The position numbers and the translations under genes were made by a program. Under the pieces are notes generated by a model. That model was given only the letters and a program-made list of their open reading frames with translations. It searched no databases and was not told where the DNA came from. Source: Ariolimax columbianus (Eukaryota; Mollusca; Gastropoda; Stylommatophora; Arionidae). Taken from it: a stretch of DNA of 64,000 nt. Below are positions 47,830 through 58,059 of the stretch, in pieces. The stretch is from assembly GCA_036924085.1 (NCBI GenBank), contig JAVGWX010000003.1:117487264-117551263 (forward strand), in the 5' to 3' direction. Numbering within the stretch: position 1 is the first letter of the stretch; every line of letters begins with the position of its first letter.

Positions 47830-48470
47830 ACAGGAACTCATTGCAGAAAGGCAACAATTAAAACAAATGGGAAGTAAGGGGACCAACACAGCATATAAAA
47901 ACTGCGCAAGAAAAGTTAGAAGAGAACTTAGAAAAGACTAGCTATGGCAATGCAGAGACTGAACAGCCTGAAGAAATTATGGCAGGGCACCAACAAAACG
48001 ATAAAAGTAAAAGTCTTGAGAGCCTGTGTTTTTGCTGTGGCAGCTTTTGGCTGTGAAGCATGGATTATTACCAAAACTTCTAAACAAAGAATCGAATCCT
48101 TCGAGTCAAAATGTTACAGAAAGATCCTCAGAATACACTGGACAGAGAAAAGAACAAATGTAGACATTCGGCAAGAGTTAAGCATAGAGGAGAACTGGTT
48201 TATCAATTCCATTTTGGCTAGAAAATGCAAATACTTTGGTCACATCAAGAGACACAATGGTCTTGAGAGAATGGTGATGGAAGGTATGGTGCCAGGCAAA
48301 AGAGGAAGGGGTAGACCAAGAAGACGATGGCACCAAGATATCCAGGAATGCCTGAGTATGACAGTGGCGGAAGCTGGCGTTTTGGCAAGGGAACGAGTTT
48401 CTTTCAGACAGACTGTGATGGGAGCGACGTTCTACAAAGGACATGCTACATGATGATGATTCTGATAGCA
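47830..48470 (+). mobile_element. LINE 3' fragment, intact terminal frame
   Basis: A 169-residue frame (47944-48453): MAMQRLNSLKKLWQGTNKTI, FGCEAWIITKTSKQRIESF, RILRIHWTEKRTN-like, CKYFGHIKRHNGLERMVMEG, PGKRGRGRPRRRW, FYKGHAT stop. No stops inside. About 90% similar to 29683-30098. Confidence 0.85.
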
Positions 48471-48629
48471 TTTATATGTCTTTACAACATGACATGATAG
48501 GCAGATGTTGAACCTTTCCTTACTCCCTGGACTAACCATAGCCTCTAACTCAAAATGGGTGGGGCTGGCTTTATTTTCAAGCAGAACTAAAAGGAATGAA
48601 TCAACTCCCATTATCATATTTTATGCCTC

Positions 48630-48788
48630 CAGCGGTTCTTCTTCTTCTTCTTCATCGTATGCTGTTTACAGCGATATTTACGTTGCACTGTTTTATTTTG
48701 TTAAGCCTGTGGCTCAGTGCATCCGATTTCAATAGGCGTTTCTGTAGGGTTGCCCTCCTTAGCCTTTGGCTGTCCCCAGCAAACCTTT
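48630..48788 (-). mobile_element. SINE with (GAA)n tail, family T3
   Basis: On the minus strand it ends AACAGCATACGATGAAGAAG(AAG)n. The I-like LINE at 34850 ends GACAGCGTACGATGAAGAAG. Upstream body AAATCGGATGCACTGAGCCA matches the SINE body at 59197-59430. Confidence 0.6.
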
Positions 48789-48905
48789 AGAAAATGCAGA
48801 AAGAAGCAGACCGTTACATAAAATGCACCCCAAAGTTGGATGCACTGGGCCGAGAGGCACAAAATAAAAACGCACACCACCTTGGGGAATAGAGAAATAA
48901 ACCGA
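48789..48905 (+). mobile_element. SINE body fragment, family T3
   Basis: TTAGAAAATGCAGAAAGAAG, GTTGGATGCACTGGGCCGAG, ACCTTGGGGAATAGAGAAAT: the body of the SINE at 59197-59430, here on the plus strand, back to back with the preceding copy. Confidence 0.65.
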
Positions 48906-49139
48906 ACAAAAAAAAAGTCTTTCTTGCAGTTCATGGGATCCGCATCATTCTTCTGTAAAACTACATCTCCGTTGCTTCCAAAGATATATGAGCTTGCTTT
49001 CTGATTGTCCATGATTTATTACCATCTGTCAGTACTAGTTCCAAGTTACATTCATGGACTCTCTTTCTCAGTGTCTAGGAAACTAAAATACCACATCAAA
49101 CATCACAACAGTCTAGACAATACTATACTAGAGAGTTCA

Positions 49140-50300
49140 GTTCAGTTCAACTGCCATCTACACATCGAAGGTCGGCTGCAATGGATCTCCAGTGTACTCC
49201 ACATCTCTTGTCGCAATGGTGTAATCTGACAAGCTTTTTCCATTCCATCTCCTGATGCTATTCGCCGACTTATAATGTCTGTCTCTTGGACAACTGCCAT
49301 CCACCATATCCTCTAGTATGGTCTTCAACAAATAGGTATGTCTTGTTATATGGCCAAAAAAATCTTAATTGTCCAACCTTGATTTCGGTCATCAATTCTT
49401 TTTTCACCGCCAATGTTTTCAATACCTCCAAATTTGTTTTCTTCTCTTTCCAGAAAATGCAACCTATATATCCATATTTCTAAGGCTTTGATTTTCTTTT
49501 TTAACTTTTTAATAAGCGACCCTGTTTCAGTGCCATAAAGTAGTGGTGACTATTCATAACATCTAACAACTGCCATTTTCAGTTTATGATTTATCTTTTG
49601 GATTTCAGTTTATGTGTCCCATACTGCTGAAAACCATCTTGGCCATTTCTATTTTCTATCTGATTTGTTTTTCACAGCGCCCTTTTTCAGTTATTATATG
49701 TCCTAGAAAGGAGAAAACCTGTACCTGTTCCAGTTGCTGATCTTTTATTTTTATCTGCATGCATGGTTTCTTATCACTTTTCCCAAGTATCATTGTCTGC
49801 TTTCTTTATGTTTATATCTAATCCAAACTCTTGACTTATTTTGTACATTGTTGTCCCAAGCACTTACAATTCATGCTCACATATTGCAATCAAAACTGTA
49901 TCATCCGCATATCTAAGATTATTTATCTCCACTCCTCTAATGACAAGTCACAGCATTTCTGCTATCTGTTTGAAAATCTGTTCTGTGTAGATATTAAAAA
50001 GACAAGGGGATAATACGCATCCTTGTTTCACTGCTCATATATAACTATACTTGGATAACATATCAATCCTGATTTTTTTACTCGAACGTATGGTACTTGA
50101 AAAACAAGGACACAAGGCATCAAAGATGTTCTGAAGACAGTGACTAAGGCTAATGATCGAGAGTCTAACAGGACGGCTGTGATAAAAGAGCCATATAAAT
50201 AGTTCAATCAGGATTTTTTGTAATCTATATTTCCAAGCCAATTTAAATCGTTTGTGTGTCAATATTTCCTTAAAAAATTGAATTCTATAAATTGTCAAAA
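49140..50300 (-). mobile_element. LINE relic, RT palm to 3' end
   Basis: Minus strand: VKQGCVLSPCLFNIYTEQI near 50010 and LRYADDTVLIA near 49915 (YADD box), then C-terminal relics. The low end shares AATGGATCTCCAGTGTACTC with 13820 and 52670, the family 3' end. Confidence 0.75.
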
Positions 50301-50459
50301 TTTAATTATTTTTGGTCATATATCATTTTTACAATCAGCTTATTTTATAAGTGTTGTTTTCCATGTATTGATAATGATTATTGAAACCTTATTCATTGCT
50401 TATATTAGTACTTTTATCCATTTATGAATTTTCAACCAAAACCAAGAGTTTTAGAGTCA

Positions 50460-51005
50460 TAACATCCATCAATGAATCAAAGCCTGCCGCTTCTCTGCAT
50501 AAGCCAATGACCACATCTCACACGTATTCATGGTCATGGGACACTCTCTCCAATTGTAACAATTCAATCGCAGTTCTCTCTCATATCCTCTTCTCCGTGT
50601 AGTCTTAGATCCATCTTTCTTTCTCTTCCCCTGCGGATTCCATATGAAATCCTGCCTGGCTATGTTGGACTGTGCCTCCCTCATTGTATGTCCTATACCT
50701 CTCCATCCCCTTATAATTTGCTGTTCCATTGGCTGATGTTGGGTCCTTTTCACAGGTCTTCATTTCTCATCCTGTCCCGCCACTCTATGCCAATTATCCT
50801 TCACAGGCATCTTTTAATGAAAAACTGGAGTCTTTGTTGTATCGCATTGGTTCTCCATGTTTCCACTCCATACAGCAGCTCCGACTTGAAACTGGTGGTG
50901 AATATTCTAACTTTGGTATGCATCTTGATTTCTCTGGATATCCAGATGTTTTTTAGTATTAGGTACACCCTTCTTGCCTTTCCAATTCTGGTCTTTACAT
51001 CTGTT
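50460..51005 (-). mobile_element. LINE relic, C-terminal part
   Basis: Minus frame 50469-50753: MEQQIIRGWRGIGHTMREAQ, NIARQDFIWNPQGKRKKDGS, TTRRRGYEREL, equivalent to RKWGWIGHTLR...IARQAL.WNPQGKR.RGRP..TWRR. Confidence 0.75.
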
Positions 51006-51254
51006 TCATGAGTTAAGGACGTGAGTTAATGCAACAATATGCGCCTGACCTGGTCTCGGAAGATCTTTCGTTAGCTCGACTCCTTCTTTAAACATCGTTG
51101 TCCAGTTCTTCGCTGTTATCTTCAACACACTTTTGTCACAATGCACTGCCTGCATTCTGCGATGAATGTCAACTGGTCGACATCTTTCAACTGTTAGAAA
51201 CTGAATTACCACTCGCTGATCAACTCTGGATGGATTCTGTATCACAGCCCCCAT
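51006..51254 (-). mobile_element. mariner-like transposase, N-terminal fragment
   Basis: 82-residue frame: VDQRVVIQFLTVERCRPVDI, HRRMQAVHCDKSV, NWTTMFKEGVELTKDLPRPG. Matches the first helix-turn-helix of mariner/SETMAR transposases (QR.VI.FL...G.....IH.RM, W...FK.GR.....PR.GRP). No DDD domain here. Confidence 0.75.
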
Positions 51255-51724
51255 GTTTTCAACGGTCTGCTGAGGAAACTATGAGTTGGAGGATAATGAA
51301 ATTTTGCAAACTTGACGATTGGTATGTGCTGTTTACACAAGAAGTGATGTCATCATGCACATATGTTCACTTGTTGCAGTTTAGTTTGGTTTTATTTTAA
51401 CACGCCTCATATATATATTCTGTATGAGGGTTATGTACGTCTCTGCCACTCCATAGTGTCTTTTCTGTAGTCATAGAGTGTTTTAATCCACACTATCAAA
51501 TACTTCATTACATGCAAATAGTTATTTTGTAGGAAAGATGAATGTGCTACAATCTCTAACACCATACAATCTCAAACAGTAATTACATTCACATTAATTA
51601 ATACATCCCTAGTTACTTAGAAAACCTCAGGGGCAATGTGACTATTCACTACACACAACAATCTTTGAGACTGATCAGGTCTAAATTATTAACTAAACTC
51701 TTTACAACTTTTCAAATGCCAAAT

Positions 51725-51975
51725 CACAGCAAAAACTGAAACATGAAAAACATCCAGAAATTACTCATAACCAAATATTTGTTACCAGCCAAAAACTGAC
51801 AAGAATAAAGAATATAACACGAAAAACATCCAGAAATGGCTCATAACCAAACATTTATTACCAGCCAAAAACTGACAAGAATAAAGAACATAACACGAAA
51901 AACATCCAGAAATCACTCATAACCAAATATTTATTACCAGCCAAAAACTGACAAGAATAAAGAACATAACAGTGG
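51725..51975. repeat. 76-bp tandem array, about 3 units
   Basis: Unit CATCCAGAAATCACTCATAA, CCAAATATTTATTACCAGCC, AAAAACTGACAAGAATAAAG; period 76 (51751, 51827, 51903). Confidence 0.9.
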
Positions 51976-52149
51976 CAGAGAAGATAAACCAAGAATAATA
52001 GAAAATATAGCATACACAGAATAAGACATGACTTAATCAAGCAAAATCCTTTTGGTACGCTGGGCTGAAAAAAAAAAGAAACATAATGAAGAAATAAGAA
52101 AACAAGTGAAAGACAGACAATTTATATCTATACTATTATATCTATACTA

Positions 52150-52371
52150 TTATATACAATTTATATCTATATCTTCACCTCGGGAAAAAAACTTGTGGGC
52201 TGGTTTGGATTGCAGACTGTCCTTATTGAATATCGGGTGATGTTTACCATTTGAATTGTCTCCCGTGAAAAATTTCCATACAATTGAGTCAGGCATGACC
52301 GTAGGTCTGGTGTTGCTAAGTAAAGCTTTTAGAAAAATAAAGAAAAATTTCTTTAATAAAAATAAATACAC
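52150..52371 (-). other. Unassigned open frame
   Basis: 73 residues, with the non-AT-biased core RPTVMPDSIVWKFFTGDNSN after a possible acceptor (TTTACTTAG) and followed by GTAAAC. Phase does not fit the neighbouring cyclase exons. I do not recognise it. Confidence 0.25.
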
Positions 52372-52619
52372 AATTAATGTAGGACAAAAGCTAAGAACTA
52401 AATTGACATGAGACTAAATGCAAATTACTAAATGAACATGAAGCCATGTATAAGTCAAATACTAAATGACCATGAGGTTATATATGCCAAATATAAATGA
52501 CCATGATGTTATTTATATATATATATATATATATGATCTTGCCATCTTAGGTGATATACCAAGTACTAAAATGAAAAGTAGGTTGTATACCATGATCTAA
52601 ATTTAGATAAGAATATGTC

Positions 52620-52750
52620 AATTGCCAAGCTCAGTTCAGTTGCGATCTCCTAATGATTGTCAGCTGCAATGGATCTCCAAAAACCTCTGTCTCTTGGATT
52701 GAAAATACAATCTAACAGACGATTCCCTATCCATCTGCTGATGTTATTCA
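52620..52750 (-). mobile_element. LINE 3' end relic
   Basis: CAATGGATCTCCAAAAACCT and CCATCTGCTGATGTTATTCA align with 49185-49262 of the longer relic. Confidence 0.55.
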
Positions 52751-52889
52751 TATATTGTATTATTTTTATCTGGCACGTTTGCATGCTGGACTTTCTTTTG
52801 TTATAACAAATTTTTTAAATTCAAGTAATCAAAATGCCATTTATGTTTCTATATGATCTCATGCAATGTTTATACACTATCCCAGCGTT

Positions 52890-53300
52890 AAAGTAATGCT
52901 TGAAAAGCTTCAGCGTAGAAAGAATTGTCAGTATGTCTTAAACCAATCTAGGACAGCCTGTTTCACTTTGTCATCAGTGCTGAAATGCTGACCTGCCATG
53001 GATTCTTTTAGGGGTCCAAACAGGTGGAAATCGCTTGGAGCGAGGTCTGGGCTGTAAGGTGGATGTGGCAATACCTCCCAGGCGAGTTGCTGCAGATAGC
53101 ACATTAGTATGGTGAGCCATATGAGTTCAAGCAGGCTTTAACTCTTCTCTGCTGGTAAAAAGCGGAAAGCTGTCTTGTCATCCAACGTGCACTAACCTTC
53201 CAATAATGCAAATGTTCATGAATAATAGTGTTCACCATTTTGTAATTGCAGTCTTCTGTAAATTTCCGCAGGTTTCACGCCTCCTTTCACAAGAAACTTC
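52890..53300 (-). mobile_element. mariner-like transposon, internally deleted
   Basis: Minus strand from high to low: KFTEDCNYKMVNTIIHEHL and KVSARWMTRQL (mariner: ITEHL...KV..RWVPRQL), then directly HPPYSPDLAPSDFHLFGPLK and STDDKVKQAVLDWF, the third catalytic Asp block. The segment with the first two catalytic Asp is absent. Confidence 0.85.
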
Positions 53301-53687
53301 ATCACAACATGCTGTTCCATGTAGCACTAACAGTGTTGTCCACCCTTTTTATTTATGTCTTTTTATTTATGACTGGCCCATGGTAAGTGGGTCACCTAGC
53401 AGTAATAGGACACAAGTGCCCCTAACTAATGATAGTAGTTCCAGCACGCTATAACCCATTCAGGTAGAATTGGAACTAAAAGTCCCGGTTTGACATGAAA
53501 GCCCCTATTTTGATTATTTAAACAGTAAAAAAAATGAACAACAATGAACATATTTTTCCTCATAATTTTGATTCAAGATTATATTATGAAGTGGATTTCA
53601 GCCATAATTGTTGAAAATAAAACAAAATGCGAAAACAAACATAAGGTGTCAACAAAAGTTATAATGAACATACAATACACATCTTAC

Positions 53688-53804
53688 CATTGGAAATATA
53701 GCAGCTGAGAATAATATTAATGTTGAGGCTACCACAAACGTGTGGCTGAACATTCGTCTTGCAAATATATTGTGCACAAATAACCGTGCAGATGCTGGTA
53801 AACA
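53688..53804 (-). CDS. Adenylyl cyclase exon (TM8-TM9 loop and TM9)
   Basis: 39 codons, phase 0 at both ends. It reads CLPASARLFVHNIFARRMFS, a basic cytoplasmic segment comparable with AC5 LQTLSRKIVRSKMNS, then the hydrophobic helix HTFVVASTLILFSAAIF (AC5: TLVGVFTITLVFLAAFV). Acceptor TATTTTCTAG, donor ATG/GTAAGA. In vertebrate AC5/6 an extracellular loop with glycosylation sites follows this helix; no exon for that loop was recognised in the 7.8-kb intron that follows. Confidence 0.88.
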
Positions 53805-54012
53805 CTAGAAAATAAAACATAACGCAAGATATTATAATCAAGTAAATAAAAACTACACAAAAACAAGTGAAACAAAAAACAGAATGAATTTCTAACCATC
53901 TGATGTAATGACTAGATATATAAGTGTTAACAAACATCAGTGTTAGCAAACATTAATGTTAACAAAGATAAGAGTTAAAATAAAAATGGAAAGTTTTATG
54001 TATTAGTACTCC

Positions 54013-54246
54013 GCGTAATGCAGTGGTTAGCGTGCTGGTTTAACATCTGAGTGGTCCTGGGTTCATTCCCCAGTTGAGGTGGAAATGTTGACCCAGTCTT
54101 AAATGGGTACCAGTTCAGTCCAGGAAGTAAAAACGGCGAGGGAGAGGAGATGGATACCACCCTCATTTAGCCAAACCTTTGAAATGTGAGATCGTTAACA
54201 CCTCACACCCCTACGGCAGTAATGCTTTGTGTTACTTTACTTTACT
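54013..54246 (+). mobile_element. tRNA-derived SINE, family T1
   Basis: GCAGTGGTTAGCGTGCTGGT (A box), TGGGTTCATTCCCCAGTTGA (B box), same body and TTACTTTACTT end as 12137-12391, with an internal deletion of about 20 bp. Short TACTCC repeats flank it. Confidence 0.85.
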
Positions 54247-54289
54247 TACTCCTGCAATGTTTGAGTTTTAATCTTGAGATCAGATGATA

Positions 54290-55200
54290 TTCCATTTTCA
54301 TGTCAAAGGTTGATCGTAATAAATCTCCAACATCTTGTCTTAATAGTGTCTCTTTCCTTGATGTGCCATCTGGCAGACTTTTTCCTGTCTATCTCATTAT
54401 GGTATGCTCCCACTTACACCATTGTCTTCCTCAGGTACGTTTGCCCTCCACTTTTCATTCCAGTACAGTTTTCAGTAAGGCATTATTTCTTTTGATACGG
54501 CTAAACCCTCATATGGCCACTAACAAAAGCACTAGAGAATCAATTATGTACTTGAATGCCATCCTGTAGGAATGACAATCAGGCAACAGTGACATCTGAA
54601 GAATGTCACAAGACAAAGACATTCAGCAGCATATAAACCATTCAAAACACCAATGTGCTATCCGCATCACAAGAAGGACAGATGAGCACTGTAGTTCCAA
54701 AACTGATCTATGGTATGCTCGGGAAAAGAAGAGACCCTGCGGTCGGCCACTCACCAGATGGCATGACTTGATAGAGAGGAATAACAACATTCGCGACCAT
54801 ATATCGAATAAACTGCTCATGCAGTGATTAACTCGTGTCCGCGACCGCAACAAGAGGAATCATTTGGGACCAGCACAAGTCCAACAACCTTGTTTTATTG
54901 AAGAACATGTCGATTAAGATTAAGATAATATCTTAACTGTCTTATTCTTGTTACATGCAACAACTATCTTTTTACCCTGAACTTCTCCAAGACTTCCTAA
55001 TTTGTTTTCGTATCTTTCCATAAGATGCCACCCATTCTTCTATATATCCATATTTCAAAGGTCCAATTTCTTCTCTCCAACATTGTCCATGTTTCCAAAA
55101 CATACAGTAATGACTAACATAGGCAACACTTGATTATTTTCATTTTTTATTTGAAAGTTATTTGTTTAAATGTAACAATGTGTCTTTTGTTGGTGAAAAC
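54290..55200 (-). mobile_element. LINE relic, split by a second LINE relic
   Basis: 54300-54510 matches the 3' region of 49140-50300 on the complement. 54958-55200 continues it (TTCCATAAGATGCCACCCAT, ATATATCCATATTTCAAAGG; compare 49470-49550). Confidence 0.5.
54600..54910 (+). mobile_element. LINE 3' relic nested in the preceding one
   Basis: CAIRITRRTDEHCSSKTDLW, REKKRPCGRPLTRWHDLIER: the R.RP..RW.D motif of LINE C termini, in the opposite orientation to its surroundings. Confidence 0.55.
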
Positions 55201-55599
55201 AACTTTGGACAGTCATATTCTTCGTGATTTCTATCTTGCATAGTTTTCACTTTAGAACTTATTAATGTTCAGACAAGATACATTTCATTTCTGTTACCAT
55301 TTTACTCAAAAAGATTAAGTTAGAAATTTGCCTTTGTGCTGTTCTTAGTCACTGGAAAAGATCATAGGCTGTTGCTTTTGTCCTTGTGCCAACCTAAAGC
55401 TACTGATCCATTCCCATCTCTTTGACTGCTTGCATGATGACTTAAACTGAATCTTTCTAGTTCTCATTGGAGCAGAGGGACTTTGGTTGTTCTTTACAAT
55501 TGCTAGCTGCCTTTCTGCGCTCCATTCATGAGACTCCAGTTTCTCAGGCTTTCACTCCCACTTTTCTTAAATAGATTTTTCACTTCCCTTGGGGATTCC

Positions 55600-55800
55600 G
55601 TGGCGAAGTGGTTAAGCCGTCAACCTCGTGATCAGGTGGTGTGGGTTCGACTCCGGACTCCGCCGTCTTTTTCATGGGTGCTTGATGCTGAGTCCCCTAG
55701 TCATCTTGTCTTTCACTTGCCACTGGGGTCGGGCGGCACGAGACGAGAGAGTGAGGATAAAAAGTAGCGCAGTTAATCCTTACTAAAGATAGCGCGAGCA
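55600..55800 (+). mobile_element. tRNA-derived SINE, family T4
   Basis: Head GGGGATTCCGTGGCGAAGTG, A box TGGCGAAGTGGTTAAG, B box GTTCGACTCC with ACTCCGCCG closing the acceptor-like stem, then an unrelated body. It has no TTTT stop at the tRNA end and a long body, so it is a SINE, not a tRNA gene. 3' limit uncertain. Confidence 0.7.
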
Positions 55801-56129
55801 AAATAAATTATACCATCATCCTCTACAATGGACGGCGGCATTTGCCTTTTTGTTGGTTCCAATCCAGAGCAAATGTTTATATATAAGTATTCATAAAATT
55901 GCCAGTCAGTTGAACAGTTAATTGTCATACACATTATATATGTTTTATTAATGACCATGACGTTTACTTCTTTCTCTTCTACTTATCTAGGAAAAAGAGT
56001 TATTCACCATTTTTTTTATTGTATCCTTCTTGTCCACATTTTACTCTAGCTGTTGCATAGCACCATCACTACAATTGGCCTCCTTAAGGAACCCTGCAGC
56101 AAATCATTTTATGTGCTTCTGCTGTAATT

Positions 56130-56480
56130 GCTTCTTAACTTAACTTAATGTCTTTGTACTAGTTTAGAAGACCCTGTATACAACCAGTTTCATTTGCTTC
56201 ACCTTGCTCTAAAAGCTATGCGCATCCAATTTATTCTTAAATGCATTAACTGTCCCTGTCTCCACTACCTCCTCTGGCAATGCATTCCAAGCAGTCACCA
56301 CTCTCTGACTAAAAAAATATTTAATAATATCTAATCTGGACCTCTCTTTAGTCAACTTGTAGCTATGCCCTCTTGTTATTGTGGGTGGCTGTATTTTAAA
56401 AAAACTTGTTATAGTCTAATTCTGTAGCAGTTTGCTGTAGACAATTAGATTATTAGCCCCATAAACAACTTTTGTTAGTT
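56130..56480 (-). mobile_element. CR1/L2-like LINE, 3' end
   Basis: Near-copy of 61745-62040: complement encodes the C-terminal LLNTATHNNKRA-type region and ends at AAGTTAAG. The shared string AAATGCATTAACTGTCCCTG is identical in both. Confidence 0.8.
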
Positions 56481-56794
56481 GCCTTTTACTACATGCATAA
56501 AGATGCAATGGTTCTATTCGTTCCTCTTGAATACAAAGCCCGCTGAATCACTTGTGCACTACTGTATTATATATAGGGTATTATTCCTATAGCTTAATTT
56601 GAAATCCAGATGACTACTTCAGACTGGTAGACTTTTGGCCTGTTTGAATGGCACAGTGAGTTGGAGAGGTATCCACCCTTTTTATCTTATTAATCAGCTT
56701 CTCTCTTGGGGTTCTAGATAATAATGTTGAGGATTCAATGACATTCCTACCATTGGTTGAAACCAGAATAGATCTAGCTTTTTCCCGACCACAA

Positions 56795-56902
56795 AGGGGG
56801 GGGGGGGGGGGGGGGGGCGGCGGCTCAATCTCTCACTCACTCACATACACACACACACTCTCACTCACTCACTAACACTCTCTCTCTCTCTCTCTCTCTC
56901 CC
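56795..56902. repeat. Poly-G tract, then (CT)n microsatellite
   Basis: About 24 Gs followed by CACTCACTCA and (TC)n. It sits 45 bp from the donor of the exon at 56947. Confidence 0.9.
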
Positions 56903-56946
56903 ACACATGCACGCATGCATACACAATTTTATTCAAATATACTTAC

Positions 56947-57034
56947 AGGCATAATTTCTAAACAGCAGATGCTAAATAAGATGACCTCAATGAAAACCAG
57001 CACTGGCAGAACAGTTTGGAATAGCCAATTACTG
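56947..57034 (-). CDS. Adenylyl cyclase exon (TM8), NAGNAG acceptor
   Basis: After one nucleotide it encodes 29 residues: SNWLFQTVLP leads into a hydrophobic helix (VLVFIEVILFSICCL) and the exon ends LEIMP. In AC5 the equivalent helix ends in VKLFP at the matching place. Donor CCT/GTAAGT. The acceptor reads TTATCAGCAG, so both AGs keep frame: using the first gives SSNW at the junction, using the second (exon end at 57031) gives SNW. Sequence divergence is high, as is usual for the membrane domains of this family, so the call rests on phase, splice sites, hydrophobicity and order. Confidence 0.85.
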
Positions 57035-57409
57035 CTGATAATGAAATTTGAAGCATATTCAGTATAGTGAGTACATGAAATTACTTTATATTTCATGTTC
57101 CTATTTGAACATTAGACTGAAATTGTCCTTGTGTTCAGGACTATTGAAATAATTGATGATCGGAGAGTCAGGGTTTTTTAAAATATCTTTAAGGTGTTGG
57201 TGCAAGGGGCACAGAGTTCAAGGTCAGTCTCCCTGATGTCTTTCATATTGCAACAGTAGCATGTACTAACTTGGATTAGGTTGCATGACTTGAATGTGAA
57301 CACCTATTTTATCTATGACAAAATCTGCTTTAGGGAAGGCCTCCAAATGTGTATGGATAACAGTAACATGTTACACAACCATATTTGTTGTTGCAGTCGT
57401 CTGCACACA

Positions 57410-58055
57410 ACCCAGGGGTCCTTGTCAGCAAACTCCTGGGTAACCGATCTCGTCTACGCTGATGATGTCGTCATACCGGGCTACGATTCTCAGGCCCTGG
57501 TAGATCTCCTAGAGGCACTGGATCGATCGGTTACCCACCAAGGCTTGCACATTTCCTGGATGAAGACAAAGGCTCTCCCTGGAGACCAGGCTTCATATTT
57601 ACTCCTCCTGCATTGTCCCCATTGTTCTGTATCGCTCTGAGTCCTGTACAGTACTACAACAGGACTGGCAGTGTTTTGAGGCCTTCCACTTGTGCAACCA
57701 GAGGCGCATGCTCAGGATCGTCTGGCATGACAGGATTTTCAACAGCAAAGTAGTTTGACGTACTCAACGTGCAGATATTGTCTCAACAATTGATCTCCGT
57801 CGGCTCTCTCTCTTCAGTCACGTTGTTCACCTTTCCCAGGAAGTCCCAGCCCATGAGATACTCCGGCAGGCTGTGGGGGATAGTTACGGGAAAAAGACAT
57901 ACTCATCCTGGAAACGTCCTCGGGGCCACCTTCACAACACCTGGCTAAAACAGATCGCCACCTCCCCAACAGAACTGCATGCCACCTGGGACGCGACCAT
58001 CAGACGCTATCATGTACACGGCCATTCGATGCGATGGGTCCTGGTGGCCTAAGCA
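57410..58055 (+). mobile_element. LINE relic, RT active site to C terminus
   Basis: WVTDLVYADDVVIPGYDSQA (YADD), GLHISWMKTKAL, then after shifts RRMLRIVWHDRIFNSKVV, LRRLSLFSHVVHLSQEV and KRPRGHLHNTWLKQI. GC-richer than its surroundings. Confidence 0.75.
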
Positions 58056-58059
58056 TACT

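Noticed and set aside
51006..53300. Single mariner element spanning both transposase pieces
   Set aside because: On the minus strand the C-terminal piece precedes the N-terminal one, and the 52.9-kb piece has its own N-terminal region.
55600..55690. Functional tRNA gene
   Set aside because: A and B boxes are present but the tRNA-like head runs into a SINE body, no TTTT terminator follows the acceptor end and the arms do not pair well.
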